DNA of 42,547 nt from assembly GCA_029287575.1 (NCBI GenBank), contig JARFQW010000051.1, forward strand, positions 1 through 42,547, given 5' to 3'. The DNA is from Gammaproteobacteria bacterium. GTDB lineage: Bacteria; Pseudomonadota; Gammaproteobacteria; Steroidobacterales; XN24. Below, piece after piece: positions 19,228 to 29,300 of the stretch. The first letter of the stretch is position 1; each line of letters opens with the position of its first letter. Both the position numbers and the translations under genes were made by a program. The notes under the pieces are model-generated. The model saw only the letters and a list, made by a program, of their open reading frames with translations. It searched no databases and was not told where the DNA came from.

Positions 19228-21630
19228 TTAGAAGGTACATTCCAGCGTATCGCCTCCCGACAGGCTGTATGCCTGGTCATGCACGTGGACGGCAATCGGG
19301 CCGGCATCGGGCTTGAGGCTGCGCAGCCGCAGGTGATTGTGGCCCAGGTCCAGCTTCAGCAGATGCCGCCGGAAGCGCAGCCGCATCGAAAATTTCTCGA
19401 TTTCGCTAGGCAGCGCCGGGTTGAACCGCAGGACGCCGCTCCGGGTCTCGATGCCGGTGTAGCCGCGCTGCATGATATCGACGCTGCCGGCCATCGCGCC
19501 CAGATGGATACCCTCCGCGGTCGTGCCTTTCTGGGAGTCGTTCAGGTCGGCCATCAAGGCCTCCTGGAACAACTCCAGGGAGCGGGTCCGGTCGCTGCGC
19601 GCAAGTACCCAGGAATGCACGACCCGGCTCAGGGTCGAGCCGTGCGAGGTTCGCGCCAGATAGTAGTTGATGTTGTCGACGATGCTTTCCGGATCGAAGT
19701 CGTACTCCAGACGCGCGAAAAGCGCCGTGAGCTCTTCGGCCGAGAGCAGGTAGAAGAGCATCAGCACGTCGGACTGTTTGGACAACTTGTACCGGTTCGG
19801 TGTATCCCCTTCCGCCTCGAGTATCCGGTCCAGTCGCTGGATGTTGCCGTAACGCTCCCGATAGCCGTCCCAGTCGAACTCTTCGAGGTCCTCGTAGCCC
19901 TCGAACTGGCTCAGAATGCCGTCCTTGTGGAAGACTACCCGCATCCGCCGCGAGATCCGGTCCCACTGGGCGAGTTCCTCGTCGGACAGGGCGAGCATGG
20001 TGCGAATTTCGGCCCGCCGGTGCCGGGACAGATGCGCGAGCAGGGCCTGGGCCCGTTCGAGCACCCACACCGTCATGACGTTGGTATAGGTGTTGTTGTC
20101 GAGGCCGGGCTCGGCCCGGTCCGGATAGCCTTCGTGGTATTCGTCCGGGCCCATCACGCCGAGCATCTCATAGCGGTCGTTCGCCTCGTCGTAGGTCGCC
20201 AGGCTGGCGAGGAAACGGGCGATTTCCAGGAACATCTCGGCACCGTGATAGGCCAGAAACTCCTCGTCGTGGGTAACCTCGTGGTAATGCCAGACGTTGT
20301 AGGCGATCGCGATGTTGACGTGGCGCTGCAGGCTGCTGTTGTCCGGCAGCCAGTGGCCCGACTCGGGGTTCAGGTGAACCTGCTGGGTCTCCTCCCGGCC
20401 GTCGCTGCCGCTTTGCCACGGAAACATGGCGCCACGAAAACCGGCTTCCCCGGCGTTGCGCCGGGCCCGCTGCAGGCGCCGCACGCGATACATCAACAGC
20501 GCGCGGGTGATTTCCGGGATACGCAGGTTGAGCAGGGGAAAGATAAACAGTTCGTCCCAGAAAATGTGGCCGCGGTAGCCCTCGCCATGCCAGCCGCGGG
20601 CCGGAACCCCCACGTCCAGGTCCTCGGTGTTCATCGAGACGGACTGCAGCAGATGGAAAACGTGCAGTTTCACGGCGAGCTGGATCTCATCGTCCTGCTG
20701 CCCGTCCGTCAGTTTCCAGTCGGTGCCGAAGCGCCGCCACAATTGTTGCCACGCCAGCTCGTGTCCGGTCAGCAGCTCGCCGAAACGGGGCACGCTGTCC
20801 ACGGCCTCCCGCGCGGCCAGGCCGGGCTCGCTCAGCCCGCGGTCGCGGGAAGTATAGAGGGCGACGATTTTTTCGATCCGGACCGTCTCGCCCTGGGCAA
20901 TCGGCAGCTTCGTATGAGCCGCGACGCGGTCATGGGTGCTCTCGGGAATCCAGACGCTCCCGGCAAGCTCGTCGCCGCGGTAGATCCGGGTGCGCGCGGC
21001 CTGCGCGACCTCCAGGGCAGACTGACAGGTCCGCATGCGCAGGAACAGCCGCTCGCCCTGGGACTCGCTGGTGACGGGTAACAAATGCCGACTCGCAAGG
21101 CTCTTGTACCTCTCTACGTTGCCGTTGACGACGCTGCCGTCGAGGGCCGCGGCGACCTCGAGCGTTCCCGACCAGTTCTCGGCGGTGACATCAAGCGAGA
21201 TGGCCGCCACGTGCTGCGCACGCATGTGGACCAGCCGCCGTTCGGAGAGGCGGGTGATCCGGCCCTGTCCGTCGGCAAAACTCAGCTCGCGCACGAAGAC
21301 GCCGCGCTCGGTGTCCAGTCGCTGGCAATAGTCCCTGAGCCTGGCGCGGTCGACGTGAAACCAGGGCTCCCCCTCGGCACGCACCAGCAACGGCAGCCAG
21401 TTGGGCAGATTGACCAGGTCTTCGTTTTCGATGGTTCTGCCCGCCATCTCGGTCTGCAGCCGGTTATACCCGCCGGCCAGGTAGGTGCCCGGGTAGTGAA
21501 CGCCGTCAGCGACACATTCCGGAGCACAGCCGCGGGTAGCAAAGTAGCCGTTGCCGAGGGTAAACAGGGCCTCTCGGTAGCCTTCTTCCTCGGGCGCATA
21601 GCCCTCCCGCACGAACTGCCAGCTCCTCAC
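19228..21630 (-). CDS. GH65 glycoside phosphorylase (trehalose phosphorylase-like)
   Basis: An 800-residue GH65 enzyme. Inverting phosphorylases of this family split trehalose, kojibiose, maltose or similar alpha-glucosides with phosphate, giving beta-glucose-1-phosphate. Domain order: N-terminal beta-sandwich (LGNGYFATRG), linker, (alpha/alpha)6 barrel with GEGYRGHIFWDELFIFP-like segment, general acid Glu497 in MGPDEYHEG, and the phosphate-site segment TSHGSTLS, which favours a phosphorylase over a hydrolase. I place the start at the GTG 21630: AAGGAG lies seven bases upstream and the codon overlaps the otsB stop as GTGA. A GTG at 21654 is an inferior alternative. It is the second gene of the leftward operon. 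Exact substrate is not determined by sequence. Confidence 0.9.
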   Translation of the reverse strand: MRSWQFVREGYAPEEEGYREALFTLGNGYFATRGCAPECVADGVHYPGTYLAGGYNRLQTEMAGRTIENEDLVNLPNWLPLLVRAEGEPWFHVDRARLRDYCQRLDTERGVFVRELSFADGQGRITRLSERRLVHMRAQHVAAISLDVTAENWSGTLEVAAALDGSVVNGNVERYKSLASRHLLPVTSESQGERLFLRMRTCQSALEVAQAARTRIYRGDELAGSVWIPESTHDRVAAHTKLPIAQGETVRIEKIVALYTSRDRGLSEPGLAAREAVDSVPRFGELLTGHELAWQQLWRRFGTDWKLTDGQQDDEIQLAVKLHVFHLLQSVSMNTEDLDVGVPARGWHGEGYRGHIFWDELFIFPLLNLRIPEITRALLMYRVRRLQRARRNAGEAGFRGAMFPWQSGSDGREETQQVHLNPESGHWLPDNSSLQRHVNIAIAYNVWHYHEVTHDEEFLAYHGAEMFLEIARFLASLATYDEANDRYEMLGVMGPDEYHEGYPDRAEPGLDNNTYTNVMTVWVLERAQALLAHLSRHRRAEIRTMLALSDEELAQWDRISRRMRVVFHKDGILSQFEGYEDLEEFDWDGYRERYGNIQRLDRILEAEGDTPNRYKLSKQSDVLMLFYLLSAEELTALFARLEYDFDPESIVDNINYYLARTSHGSTLSRVVHSWVLARSDRTRSLELFQEALMADLNDSQKGTTAEGIHLGAMAGSVDIMQRGYTGIETRSGVLRFNPALPSEIEKFSMRLRFRRHLLKLDLGHNHLRLRSLKPDAGPIAVHVHDQAYSLSGGDTLECTF

Positions 21631-22439
21631 ACGCCTGCTCCTTCCGCAAGGCACGCCAGGAATCGGCGGGCCTCATCGGTGTCGACGAGTCGATGCGTCG
21701 CCGCCGTATCGCGGGGGTCCTCGCTGACCAGCACCCCGACACCGTCGCCCGCCAGCGCGGCAAAGGCATCCTCGTCGGTCACGTCGTCACCCACATAGAC
21801 CGGCAACAGTCCGGCGCCCTGTTCGTCGATGGTCTCAAGCACCCAGCGCACTGCCTTGCCCTTGTCCCAGGCGAGATTCGGACGCAGCTCGAAGACCTTC
21901 TTGCCGAGCCGCTTGTTGAGTGTCGGGTGGCGAGCCACCGTCGCGTCCACCGCGCTCTCCACCGACGGGACCTGCTCGGGGGCTACAAGCCGATAGTGCA
22001 CCGACAACGAATAACGCTTGTTTTCGACCAGCGAACCCTCCACGTCCGCCAGCGCCGCGTCGAGCTCGGCGGCCGCCGCGGCCACGTCGGGCACGAAGCC
22101 CTCCGCCAGATTGCGGCGGATGCCGGAGCCCGCGGGCCCCTCGATCTCCAGGCCATGATTGCCCGCGTAGAAAAGTTGGTCGAGACCGACCAGCCCGCGG
22201 GCATCGGCCAGGGAGCGGCCGCTGATCACGGCGGTCGGCCAGCGCGCGCCGAGACGATCCAGCACGTCCCGGGTCGCGGCGGGGAGCAGCGCGTCTTCGG
22301 GCCGCGGGGCGATCGGCGACAGGGTCCCGTCGTAGTCCAGAAGCACCACGAGCCTCCGGCCATTCAGATTCTGCAGGATTTCCCCGGCCTGAGACTCCGG
22401 TGATCCGGTCGCCGTGCCGGTACCCTCCACTTCTGTCAT
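21627..22439 (-). CDS. otsB: Trehalose-6-phosphate phosphatase
   Basis: A 270-residue HAD-superfamily phosphatase that turns trehalose-6-phosphate into trehalose. Motif I is DYDGTL with Asp35 and Asp37, motif II SGRS at residues 73-76, and motif IV GDDVTDEDAF with Asp218, Asp219 and Asp222; GNHGLEIEG is a hallmark of the cap region of OtsB proteins. The start at 22439 fits the family; the open frame runs 75 codons further upstream without similarity. It heads the leftward operon and its stop overlaps the GH65 start. Notably it is not next to otsA, which is about 6 kb away on the other strand, and it sits with catabolic and import genes. Confidence 0.92.
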   Translation of the reverse strand: MTEVEGTGTATGSPESQAGEILQNLNGRRLVVLLDYDGTLSPIAPRPEDALLPAATRDVLDRLGARWPTAVISGRSLADARGLVGLDQLFYAGNHGLEIEGPAGSGIRRNLAEGFVPDVAAAAAELDAALADVEGSLVENKRYSLSVHYRLVAPEQVPSVESAVDATVARHPTLNKRLGKKVFELRPNLAWDKGKAVRWVLETIDEQGAGLLPVYVGDDVTDEDAFAALAGDGVGVLVSEDPRDTAATHRLVDTDEARRFLACLAEGAGV

Positions 22440-22715
22440 TGCCTTTTGTCTCCGGTACCGTCCGTCGTTGAGTCGCCCATCACTGAGATTGTCGCGGTGT
22501 TGGCGTCCCAGTCCAAGTGCGGCATCCCGCAATCCCATAGCCGACGCGGTCGCGGATACGATCCAGCTCCTCGCCGCCTGCCCGCCGCCGCTTCCAGACG
22601 CCCTTCTCCATGACCCGCCGTGGCCGCGCCGCCGGTGGCAACACGCCAGCGGTTCGGGGCACAATGCAAGCTCGCCTGTTTACCTCAGTTTTCGGCAGAT
22701 CAAGGGGGTCACTCG

Positions 22716-23453
22716 ATGGACCAACGGCTTGCCGGCTTCCGGGCCGTGCTGTTCGATCTGGACGGAGTCCTGACGGATACCGCCAGCATCCACTCCGACT
22801 GCTGGAAGCGCATGTTCGACGAGTTCCTGCGCGAGCGTGCCGAGCGCAGTGGCGAACCCTTCGTCGAATTCGACATTGCGGGTGACTACCATCGTTATGT
22901 CGACGGCAAACCCCGCTACGACGGCGTCCGCAGTTTTCTTGCCTCCCGCAACATCGAACTGCCGGACGGCGACCCCGGTGACCCACCGGGCAGCGACACG
23001 GTGTGCGCCCTGGGCAACCGCAAGAACACGCTGGTCAACGAAGTTCTCGAACGCGACGGGGTCACGCCCTATCCCGGCTCGATCCGGCTCCTCGACGAGC
23101 TGGCGTCCGCCGGTGTGCACATGGCCATCGTTTCCTCCAGCAAAAACGCGCCGAAAGTGCTGGCCGCCGCCGGAATCGCGGAGCGTTTCGAGACCGTTGT
23201 CGATGGCGCGGTTGCCGCACAAGCCGGTCTGCCCGGCAAACCCGCGCCGGATACGTTTCTCGATGCGGCACGCCGTCTGAACGTGCCCCGCGAGCAGTCC
23301 GTCGTGGTCGAGGATGCGATCTCCGGGGTCGAGGCGGGCCGCAACGGTCAATTCGGACTGGTGATCGGCGTTGCGCGGGCCGACAACGAAGGCGCGCTGA
23401 GCAATGCGGGCGCGGATCTCGTGGTGACCGATCTCGGCGAGCTTGCCGGCTAG
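22716..23453 (+). CDS. Beta-phosphoglucomutase-like HAD enzyme
   Basis: A 245-residue HAD-superfamily protein of the beta-phosphoglucomutase group. Motif I FDLDGVLTD supplies nucleophile Asp14 and acid/base Asp16; VSSSKN is motif II, GKPAPDTFL motif III and VVEDAISGVEAG motif IV. Beta-PGM converts beta-glucose-1-phosphate into glucose-6-phosphate, the step that follows GH65 phosphorolysis, and the GH65 gene follows 101 bases downstream. The pair resembles the Rv3400-Rv3401 gene order of mycobacteria. AAGGGGG about eight bases before the ATG supports the start. It is divergent from otsB across a 276-base region that must hold promoters for both operons, though I could not pick clear hexamers there. 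Confidence 0.9.
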   Translation: MDQRLAGFRAVLFDLDGVLTDTASIHSDCWKRMFDEFLRERAERSGEPFVEFDIAGDYHRYVDGKPRYDGVRSFLASRNIELPDGDPGDPPGSDTVCALGNRKNTLVNEVLERDGVTPYPGSIRLLDELASAGVHMAIVSSSKNAPKVLAAAGIAERFETVVDGAVAAQAGLPGKPAPDTFLDAARRLNVPREQSVVVEDAISGVEAGRNGQFGLVIGVARADNEGALSNAGADLVVTDLGELAG

Positions 23454-23554
23454 CCGACCGGCACGGGCCGAGCAACGGGTGCCCACGCGGCACTGAGGGT
23501 CATGAACCACACGGCGGCGACGAGCGCCCACCGGGCGGCGGGGAGATTGCGCAA

Positions 23555-25906
23555 ATGATGAAGTATCGGACCGGTGTCGAGCGCCCGGGCTACATCTACC
23601 CCGCCGAACCCTGGCGGTTCGTGGAGAAGGACTTCTATCCCGAATTCCTGGGTCAGGCCGAGACGTTGTTCTCCACGGGCAACGGCTACCTCGGCATTCG
23701 CGGCTGCGTCGAGGAAAACGCGCCGGTGCACCACGCCGGGACCTTCATCAACGGCTTTTACGAGTCCTGGCCTATCGAATACCCGGAGGAGGCGTTCGGC
23801 TTCGCCAAGACGGGACAGACAATCGTCGACGTCACGGACGCGAGGATCATCCGCCTGTTTGTCGACGGCGAACCCCTGGACCTGGCCGAAGTCGAGATCG
23901 AGTCCTATGAGCGCGCCCTGGACATGCGCAACGGCGTGCTGGAGCGAGAGCTGATCTGGACCACGCCTTCGGGCAAGCGAGTGAAGCTCAAGTCGACGCG
24001 GCTCGTATCGTTCGTTGATCGCCACCTCGCCATGATCGAGTACGAGGTGACAATGCTCGACGAGGCGGCCGCGCTGGACATTCGCTCGGTCACGGCGGTG
24101 CCGGCTGGTTACACCGGGGCCGGCGACGATCCGCGCAAGTCCCGGGCGCTGGGTGAAGGCGTGCTGCAGCCGGTGTCACACAGCGCCGACGGCCTGCGGG
24201 CCGTGCTGTGCCATGAGACCGGCCGGAGCGGTCTCAGGCTGGCCTGCGGGGTCGATCATCAGCTCGAGACGGAGTGCCCGTACACCCTCGAGTCTCGCTG
24301 CTTCGAGAACGAGGCTTCGGTAACGTTCTCCGTCGACGCCAGTCCCGGAACGCCGGTCCGGCTGGTGAAATACATCACCTACCATCACGACGACGGCCCC
24401 GAGATGGGCGAACTCAGACATCGTGCCCGCCGGACCCTGGACCGTGCGATCCGGCGCGGCGTGGCCACGATCCGGGAAGAACAGCGCGACTACCTGGAGA
24501 CCTTCTGGGCCGACAGCGACTTCGAGGTGGGCGACGACGCCGTCCAGCAGGCCATCCGCTTCAACCTGTTCCAGATCCTGCAGGCCTCAGCCCGCGCCGA
24601 CGGCGCGGGCGTCGCGGCGAAAGGCCTGACCGGACACGGCTATGAGGGCCACTATTTCTGGGACACGGAGATCTACGTGCTCCCGTTTCTGATCTACACC
24701 CAGCCGCGGCTCGCGCGAAACCTGCTGATGTTCCGCTACCGGACCCTTGACCAGGCGCGGCAACGGGCTCGCGAAGTGAACCAGCGCGGCGCGCTGTTCC
24801 CGTGGCGAACGATCAGCGGTGAGGAGGCCTCCGCGTATTACGCCGCCGGCACGGCGCAATACCACATCAACGCGGACATCGTTTACGCGATCCGCAAGTA
24901 CGTCAACGCAACCGGCGACACCGACTTTCTGCACGGGCCAGGCGCGGAAATTCTCGTCGAGACCGCGCGCCTGTGGCTGGACCTGGGTTTCTTCTCCGAG
25001 CACCACGGCGGGCAATTCTGCATTGTCGGGGTCACCGGGCCCGACGAGTACAACACCGTGGTGAACAACAACACGTTCACCAACCTGATGGCGCGCGAAA
25101 ATCTGCGCTACGCGGTGAGCACAGTCGAATACCTCGCCGAACACCTGCCGGCCGCCTTTGCGGCGCTGACCGACGCCACCGGCCTCGAGCCGGAGGAGCC
25201 CGACCAGTGGCGGCGGGCGGCCGAGAACATGTATCTACCGTATAGCCAGAAGCTGGGCATCTATCTCCAGGACGACGATTTCCTCGAGCGCAAGCCCTGG
25301 GACTTCGAGAACACGCCGGCGGAGAAATACCCCCTGTTGCTGAACTACCATCCGCTCGTGATCTACCGGCATCAGGTCATCAAGCAGGCCGACGTGGTGC
25401 TGGCCATGTTTCTCCTGCGCAACGAATTCGATGCCGAGGAGATGAAGCGGACGTACGACTTCTACGACCCGATGACCACCGGGGACTCCTCCCTGTCGGT
25501 CTGTATCCAGGGCATCGTGGCCGCGGAACTCCGCTACATGGAGAAGGCCCGGGAGTACGCTCGCCACGCCCTGCTCATGGACCTCAATGACGTGGCTGGC
25601 AACGTCAGCGACGGCTGCCACATCGCCTCGATGGGCGGTACCTGGATGATGCTGGCCCAGGGGCTGGTCGGTTTCCGTGATGCCGGGGGCGAGTTCTCGT
25701 TCCGGCCGTTGCGTCCCCACGACTTCCACGACGTCCGCGTGCGTTTCCGCCTTCGCGGTAACCAGCTCGAGGTGTGTATCCGGGACGGCGAGACGACCTA
25801 CCGCCTGCTGTCCGGCCCCGGCCTGGAGTTCTGCCACGTGGACGAGGCCCTTTCCCTGACGCCCGAAAATCCGACCGCGGTGCGTGCCTGCCTGCGCACG
25901 GCCTGA
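23555..25906 (+). CDS. Second GH65 glycoside phosphorylase
   Basis: A 783-residue GH65 enzyme, clearly different from the leftward one. The N-terminal sandwich (STGNGYLGIRG), the barrel segment GHGYEGHYFWDTEIYV, general acid Glu498 in TGPDEYNTV and the phosphate-site-like GDSSLSVCIQ are intact. Its sequence is of the type found beside beta-phosphoglucomutase genes (Rv3401-like, kojibiose/trehalose phosphorylase group). Two ATG codons stand in tandem at 23555 and 23558 with GGGAG nine or twelve bases before; I use the first. Together with the preceding HAD gene it forms a phosphorolysis and isomerisation unit. Substrate may be trehalose, kojibiose, nigerose, glucosylglycerol or another alpha-glucoside. 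Confidence 0.9.
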   Translation: MMKYRTGVERPGYIYPAEPWRFVEKDFYPEFLGQAETLFSTGNGYLGIRGCVEENAPVHHAGTFINGFYESWPIEYPEEAFGFAKTGQTIVDVTDARIIRLFVDGEPLDLAEVEIESYERALDMRNGVLERELIWTTPSGKRVKLKSTRLVSFVDRHLAMIEYEVTMLDEAAALDIRSVTAVPAGYTGAGDDPRKSRALGEGVLQPVSHSADGLRAVLCHETGRSGLRLACGVDHQLETECPYTLESRCFENEASVTFSVDASPGTPVRLVKYITYHHDDGPEMGELRHRARRTLDRAIRRGVATIREEQRDYLETFWADSDFEVGDDAVQQAIRFNLFQILQASARADGAGVAAKGLTGHGYEGHYFWDTEIYVLPFLIYTQPRLARNLLMFRYRTLDQARQRAREVNQRGALFPWRTISGEEASAYYAAGTAQYHINADIVYAIRKYVNATGDTDFLHGPGAEILVETARLWLDLGFFSEHHGGQFCIVGVTGPDEYNTVVNNNTFTNLMARENLRYAVSTVEYLAEHLPAAFAALTDATGLEPEEPDQWRRAAENMYLPYSQKLGIYLQDDDFLERKPWDFENTPAEKYPLLLNYHPLVIYRHQVIKQADVVLAMFLLRNEFDAEEMKRTYDFYDPMTTGDSSLSVCIQGIVAAELRYMEKAREYARHALLMDLNDVAGNVSDGCHIASMGGTWMMLAQGLVGFRDAGGEFSFRPLRPHDFHDVRVRFRLRGNQLEVCIRDGETTYRLLSGPGLEFCHVDEALSLTPENPTAVRACLRTA

Positions 25907-25912
25907 GTGAGT

Positions 25913-26024
25913 GGAGTCAGAAAAAACCCGGACGTCGCCAACGGATCTTCGGGTCGCCATCCCGGAGCAACGCTGCGCACCGGTGCAGGCGCGGCTTCTG
26001 GAAGCCTGTTTTTACTCTGACCCC
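25913..26024. repeat. 112-base element with inverted ends (REP-like)
   Basis: The left end GGAGTCAGAAAAAAC (25913-25927) and the right end GTTTTTACTCTGACCCC (26008-26024) are near-perfect inverted copies. The interior is GC-rich and has no reading frame of note. The same GGGGTCAG-type end recurs at 36761 and 39332. Motifs of this kind are familiar to me from intergenic repeats mobilised by REP-associated tyrosine transposases; no such transposase is in the window. Confidence 0.5.
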
Positions 26025-26339
26025 ATGCTTTCCAAGCTTTGCCATGGGCCGCGCCCTGCATTAAGTTAAATTCTTGAAAATGGCAGAAAATCCCCGATTC
26101 TGACTGTGACGTGCGTCACGCTCGAGTTTGCGATATAACAGTGGCCTTGGGGGGGTATAGCGCGGACCGACCGGTTCGCATGCTGCCCGATCGTAAAGAA
26201 ATGACCGATGGTTTCCCGCTGTCCGCTGAGACTGCGGGAGCCACGCCACGAGCCCTTTTCGCCTGGCTGCCGCGGATGAAAAATTCGTGTCCGGTCAGAC
26301 GTCTCCGGAAAGGGCCCTCTATCGGGAGATCTGAACCAG
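26025..26339 (+). promoter_or_regulatory. Upstream region of the subtilase gene with CRP-like box
   Basis: This is the right part of a 433-base gene-free stretch (25907-26339). TGTGACGTGCGTCACG (26105-26120) matches the CRP/Vfr pattern TGTGA-N6-TCACA at nine of ten fixed positions. TATAAC (26134-26139) is a possible -10. The distance between the two does not fit a standard CRP class, so the link to regulation is tentative. GGGAG (26324-26328) lies 11 bases before the ATG. Confidence 0.35.
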
Positions 26340-29300
26340 ATGAATCACAGACGAATGATCGGATTTGGCGGTGCGGCGCTACTTGGCGCGTCGCTCGCCG
26401 TCTCGGCGGCCCCGCCGGGAGATCGCACCTCGGAGCGATTGCAGCAGCAGCTGCCAGCCTCCGTTGAACAGCTGAAGTTGCCGAAGCCGCTCGAGGGCCA
26501 GGGCATCGGGGCCGCCACGGTGGATCCCGCCCTCATCGATGCGAAAGGCAAGCAGCGAGTCATCGTCCGGCTGCGCACGCCGTCGGTGGCCAAGTCGAAG
26601 GGCAAGTCCGCGGCTGCACGGATGGCCCACAAGGAACAGCTGAAGATCGAACAGTCGGCCTTCGTAAAGCGCGCCGGGAAAAAGGCCCGGTCCATGAAGC
26701 AGGTCTCCGGCGTGCAGACCGTACTGAACGCCGTATTCCTGGAGGTGAATGCAAAGGACATCCCCGAGCTGGCCACCGATCGGGACGTTCTGACCATCCA
26801 CCGGGTTCGCGACTATGAGCTCCACCTGACGGAGACCGTGCCGTACATCGGCGCCAGCGCCGTTCAGGGCGCGGGCTTCGACGGGACGGGCGTCAGGGTC
26901 GCGGTGCTGGACAGCGGCGTGGATTATTACCATGCCGATCTGGGCGGCTCCGGTGTCCAGGCAGACTACATTGCCGACGATCCGACGCTGATCGAGCCGG
27001 GCTCGTTCCCGACGGCCAAGGTCGTCGACGGCTATGATTTCCTGGGCAACGAGTGGCCCTTCGGCCCGGTGCTCCCGGACCCGGATCCGCTGGACGATCT
27101 CGCCCTCGTGCCCGGCGCCTTCGCGGGCCACGGGACGCACGTGGCGGACATCATCGGCGGCGCGAAAGGCGTCGCTCCCGGTGCCGAGATTGTTGCCGTC
27201 AAGGTCTGTGCCTCCCTGTCTTCTTCCTGTAACGGTGTCGCGCTGATCCAGGGCATGGAATTTGCCGTGGACCCGGACGGGAACGGCGATCCGTCGGACG
27301 CGGTCGACATCATCAACATGTCGCTGGGCGCGGACTACGGCCAGCCCTTTGACGACGATCTCTCGCAGGCGGTTGAAGGCGCAACCGCGCTGGGTGTGCT
27401 GACAGTATCGTCGGCCGGCAACGGCGGCGACCGCCCCTACGTGACCGGTACGCCGTCGTCGGCGCCGAGCGCCATCGCCGTCGCCCAGACGGCGGTGCCG
27501 TCCGCAACGGTCTTTCAAATGGAGGTCATCGAACCGGAAAGTGCCGCCGGCCTTTACGACGCCGTGAAGTACTCGTGGACTCCGGATCCCACCACGACCA
27601 TCAGCGGACCCGTGCTGTACGGCGACGGCGCCGGCGGCAACCTGAACGGATGTGCGCCCTTCGCGCCCGGGAGCCTGGCGGGGCAGATCGTCGCGGTCGA
27701 CCGCGGCGCCTGTTTCTTCAGCGACAAGATCCGCAACATCGAGAACGGCGGCGGTGTGCTCGGCATCGTCATGCTGGTCGCTCCGGGCGATCCGTTCGAC
27801 GGCGCCTTTGGCGGCGGTGATCCCATCAGCATCCCCGGCTTCAACGTGAGCCAGGCCACCGGCAACATACTGCGCACGGGTTCGGCCGTCGTCGCCTTCG
27901 GCCCGGACCTCGTCCTCCCGCTGGTGGGCACGATGGTCAGCTCGTCGTCCAGGGGACCGCAGCACGAGGACACGACGCTGATCAAGCCGGAAATCGGCGC
28001 GCCGGGCGCATCGATCTCCGCGGTGGCCGGCTCCGGCACCGGTGTCGAGCCCTTCGGCGGCACGTCCGGCGCCTCGCCCATGGTGGCGGGTTCGGCGGCC
28101 CTGCTTCTGGAAGCCTTCCCGGACCTGAGCCCGGCCGAGGTCCGTGCGAAGCTGATGAACACCGCCGAGACAGAGATCGAGACGGACCCGATTAGCGGTC
28201 TGGCACCGATCACCCGGATCGGCGGCGGCGAGGTCCGCGTGGACCGTGCCCTGGCGGCCCCGGCGGCGGCCTGGGACGAGGCCACCCTGCAGGGCGGTCT
28301 GAGCTTCGGCTTTGCCGATGTGGACAAGGCGACCTCGACGATCCACAAGAAGGTCCGCGTGCGGAACTTCTCCGACAAGGACGTGACGTACGGGATTTCG
28401 CCGACGTTCCGCTATCAGGACGACGCGGACAACGGTGCCGTGTCGGTGTCGGCATCGCCCAAGCGGGTGCGCGTGAAGGCCGGCAGCGACGCCACCTTCA
28501 ACGTCAAGATGACCATCGACGGTTATGCGCTCCGGGGCAATGCCATGAACTCGGGATCCGAGGGTGTGAACCCGGCCCCGCTGACGCTGAACGAGTACGA
28601 TGGTTATCTGGTCCTCGACGCGGGAAGTCACCAGCTCACGATGCCCTGGCACATTTTGCCCCGGCAGGCGGCCAACGTGGTGGGTCGTGGGGTGCTGACG
28701 TTCCAGCCCGACGGCACGGACGAAATCCTGCTGACCAACAATGGGGCCGGCACGGCGCAGAACGATGCCTACTCCCTGCTTGCGGTCAGCCCGAACCTGC
28801 CGGAAGGCGGGCCGGGTGAGCAGGCTCCGACACCGGATATCCGGGCCGTGGGCGTCAACACCTTCCCGGTGCCCGCCGGGTTCTGCTCTGCGGAGCCGTC
28901 CTTCATATGGGCCTTCGCGATCAACACCTGGGAACGCCAGCAGCACCTGCTGCCGGTGCTTCACGTGGTGAATCTCGACACGGACCAGGACGGAACGGCG
29001 GATTATCAGGTCTACAACTACCCCTTGAGCTTCTTCCAGGGTGGCGGAGCGCTCGATGATGTTCGTCAGGTCACGGTTGCGGCGAATCTCTCGTCGGGAT
29101 CGGCCAGCGCGTTCTTCTTCACGGAGCACGCCACCAACACGGGGAACACCGTGTTGCTGGTCTGCGGCGAGCAGGTGGGTCTCACGGGAACCGACCTGCT
29201 GGCCACGAATGTGGATGCGTCTGTCCAGACCTTCGACTTCTACTACGGCGGTCCGGGCGATTCGGTCGACGGTCTGACCATCACGCCCCTGGGCGAACGG

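Noticed and set aside
18985-21081. 698-codon open frame over the binding-protein start and the first GH65 gene
   Set aside because: It crosses two real leftward genes and has a His/Gln/Val-rich composition typical of shadow frames.
26379-29129. 916-codon open frame antisense to the subtilase gene
   Set aside because: It is the mirror of a GC-rich gene with a complete protease triad; the translation is Arg/Gly/His-rich without domains, signal or ribosome binding site.
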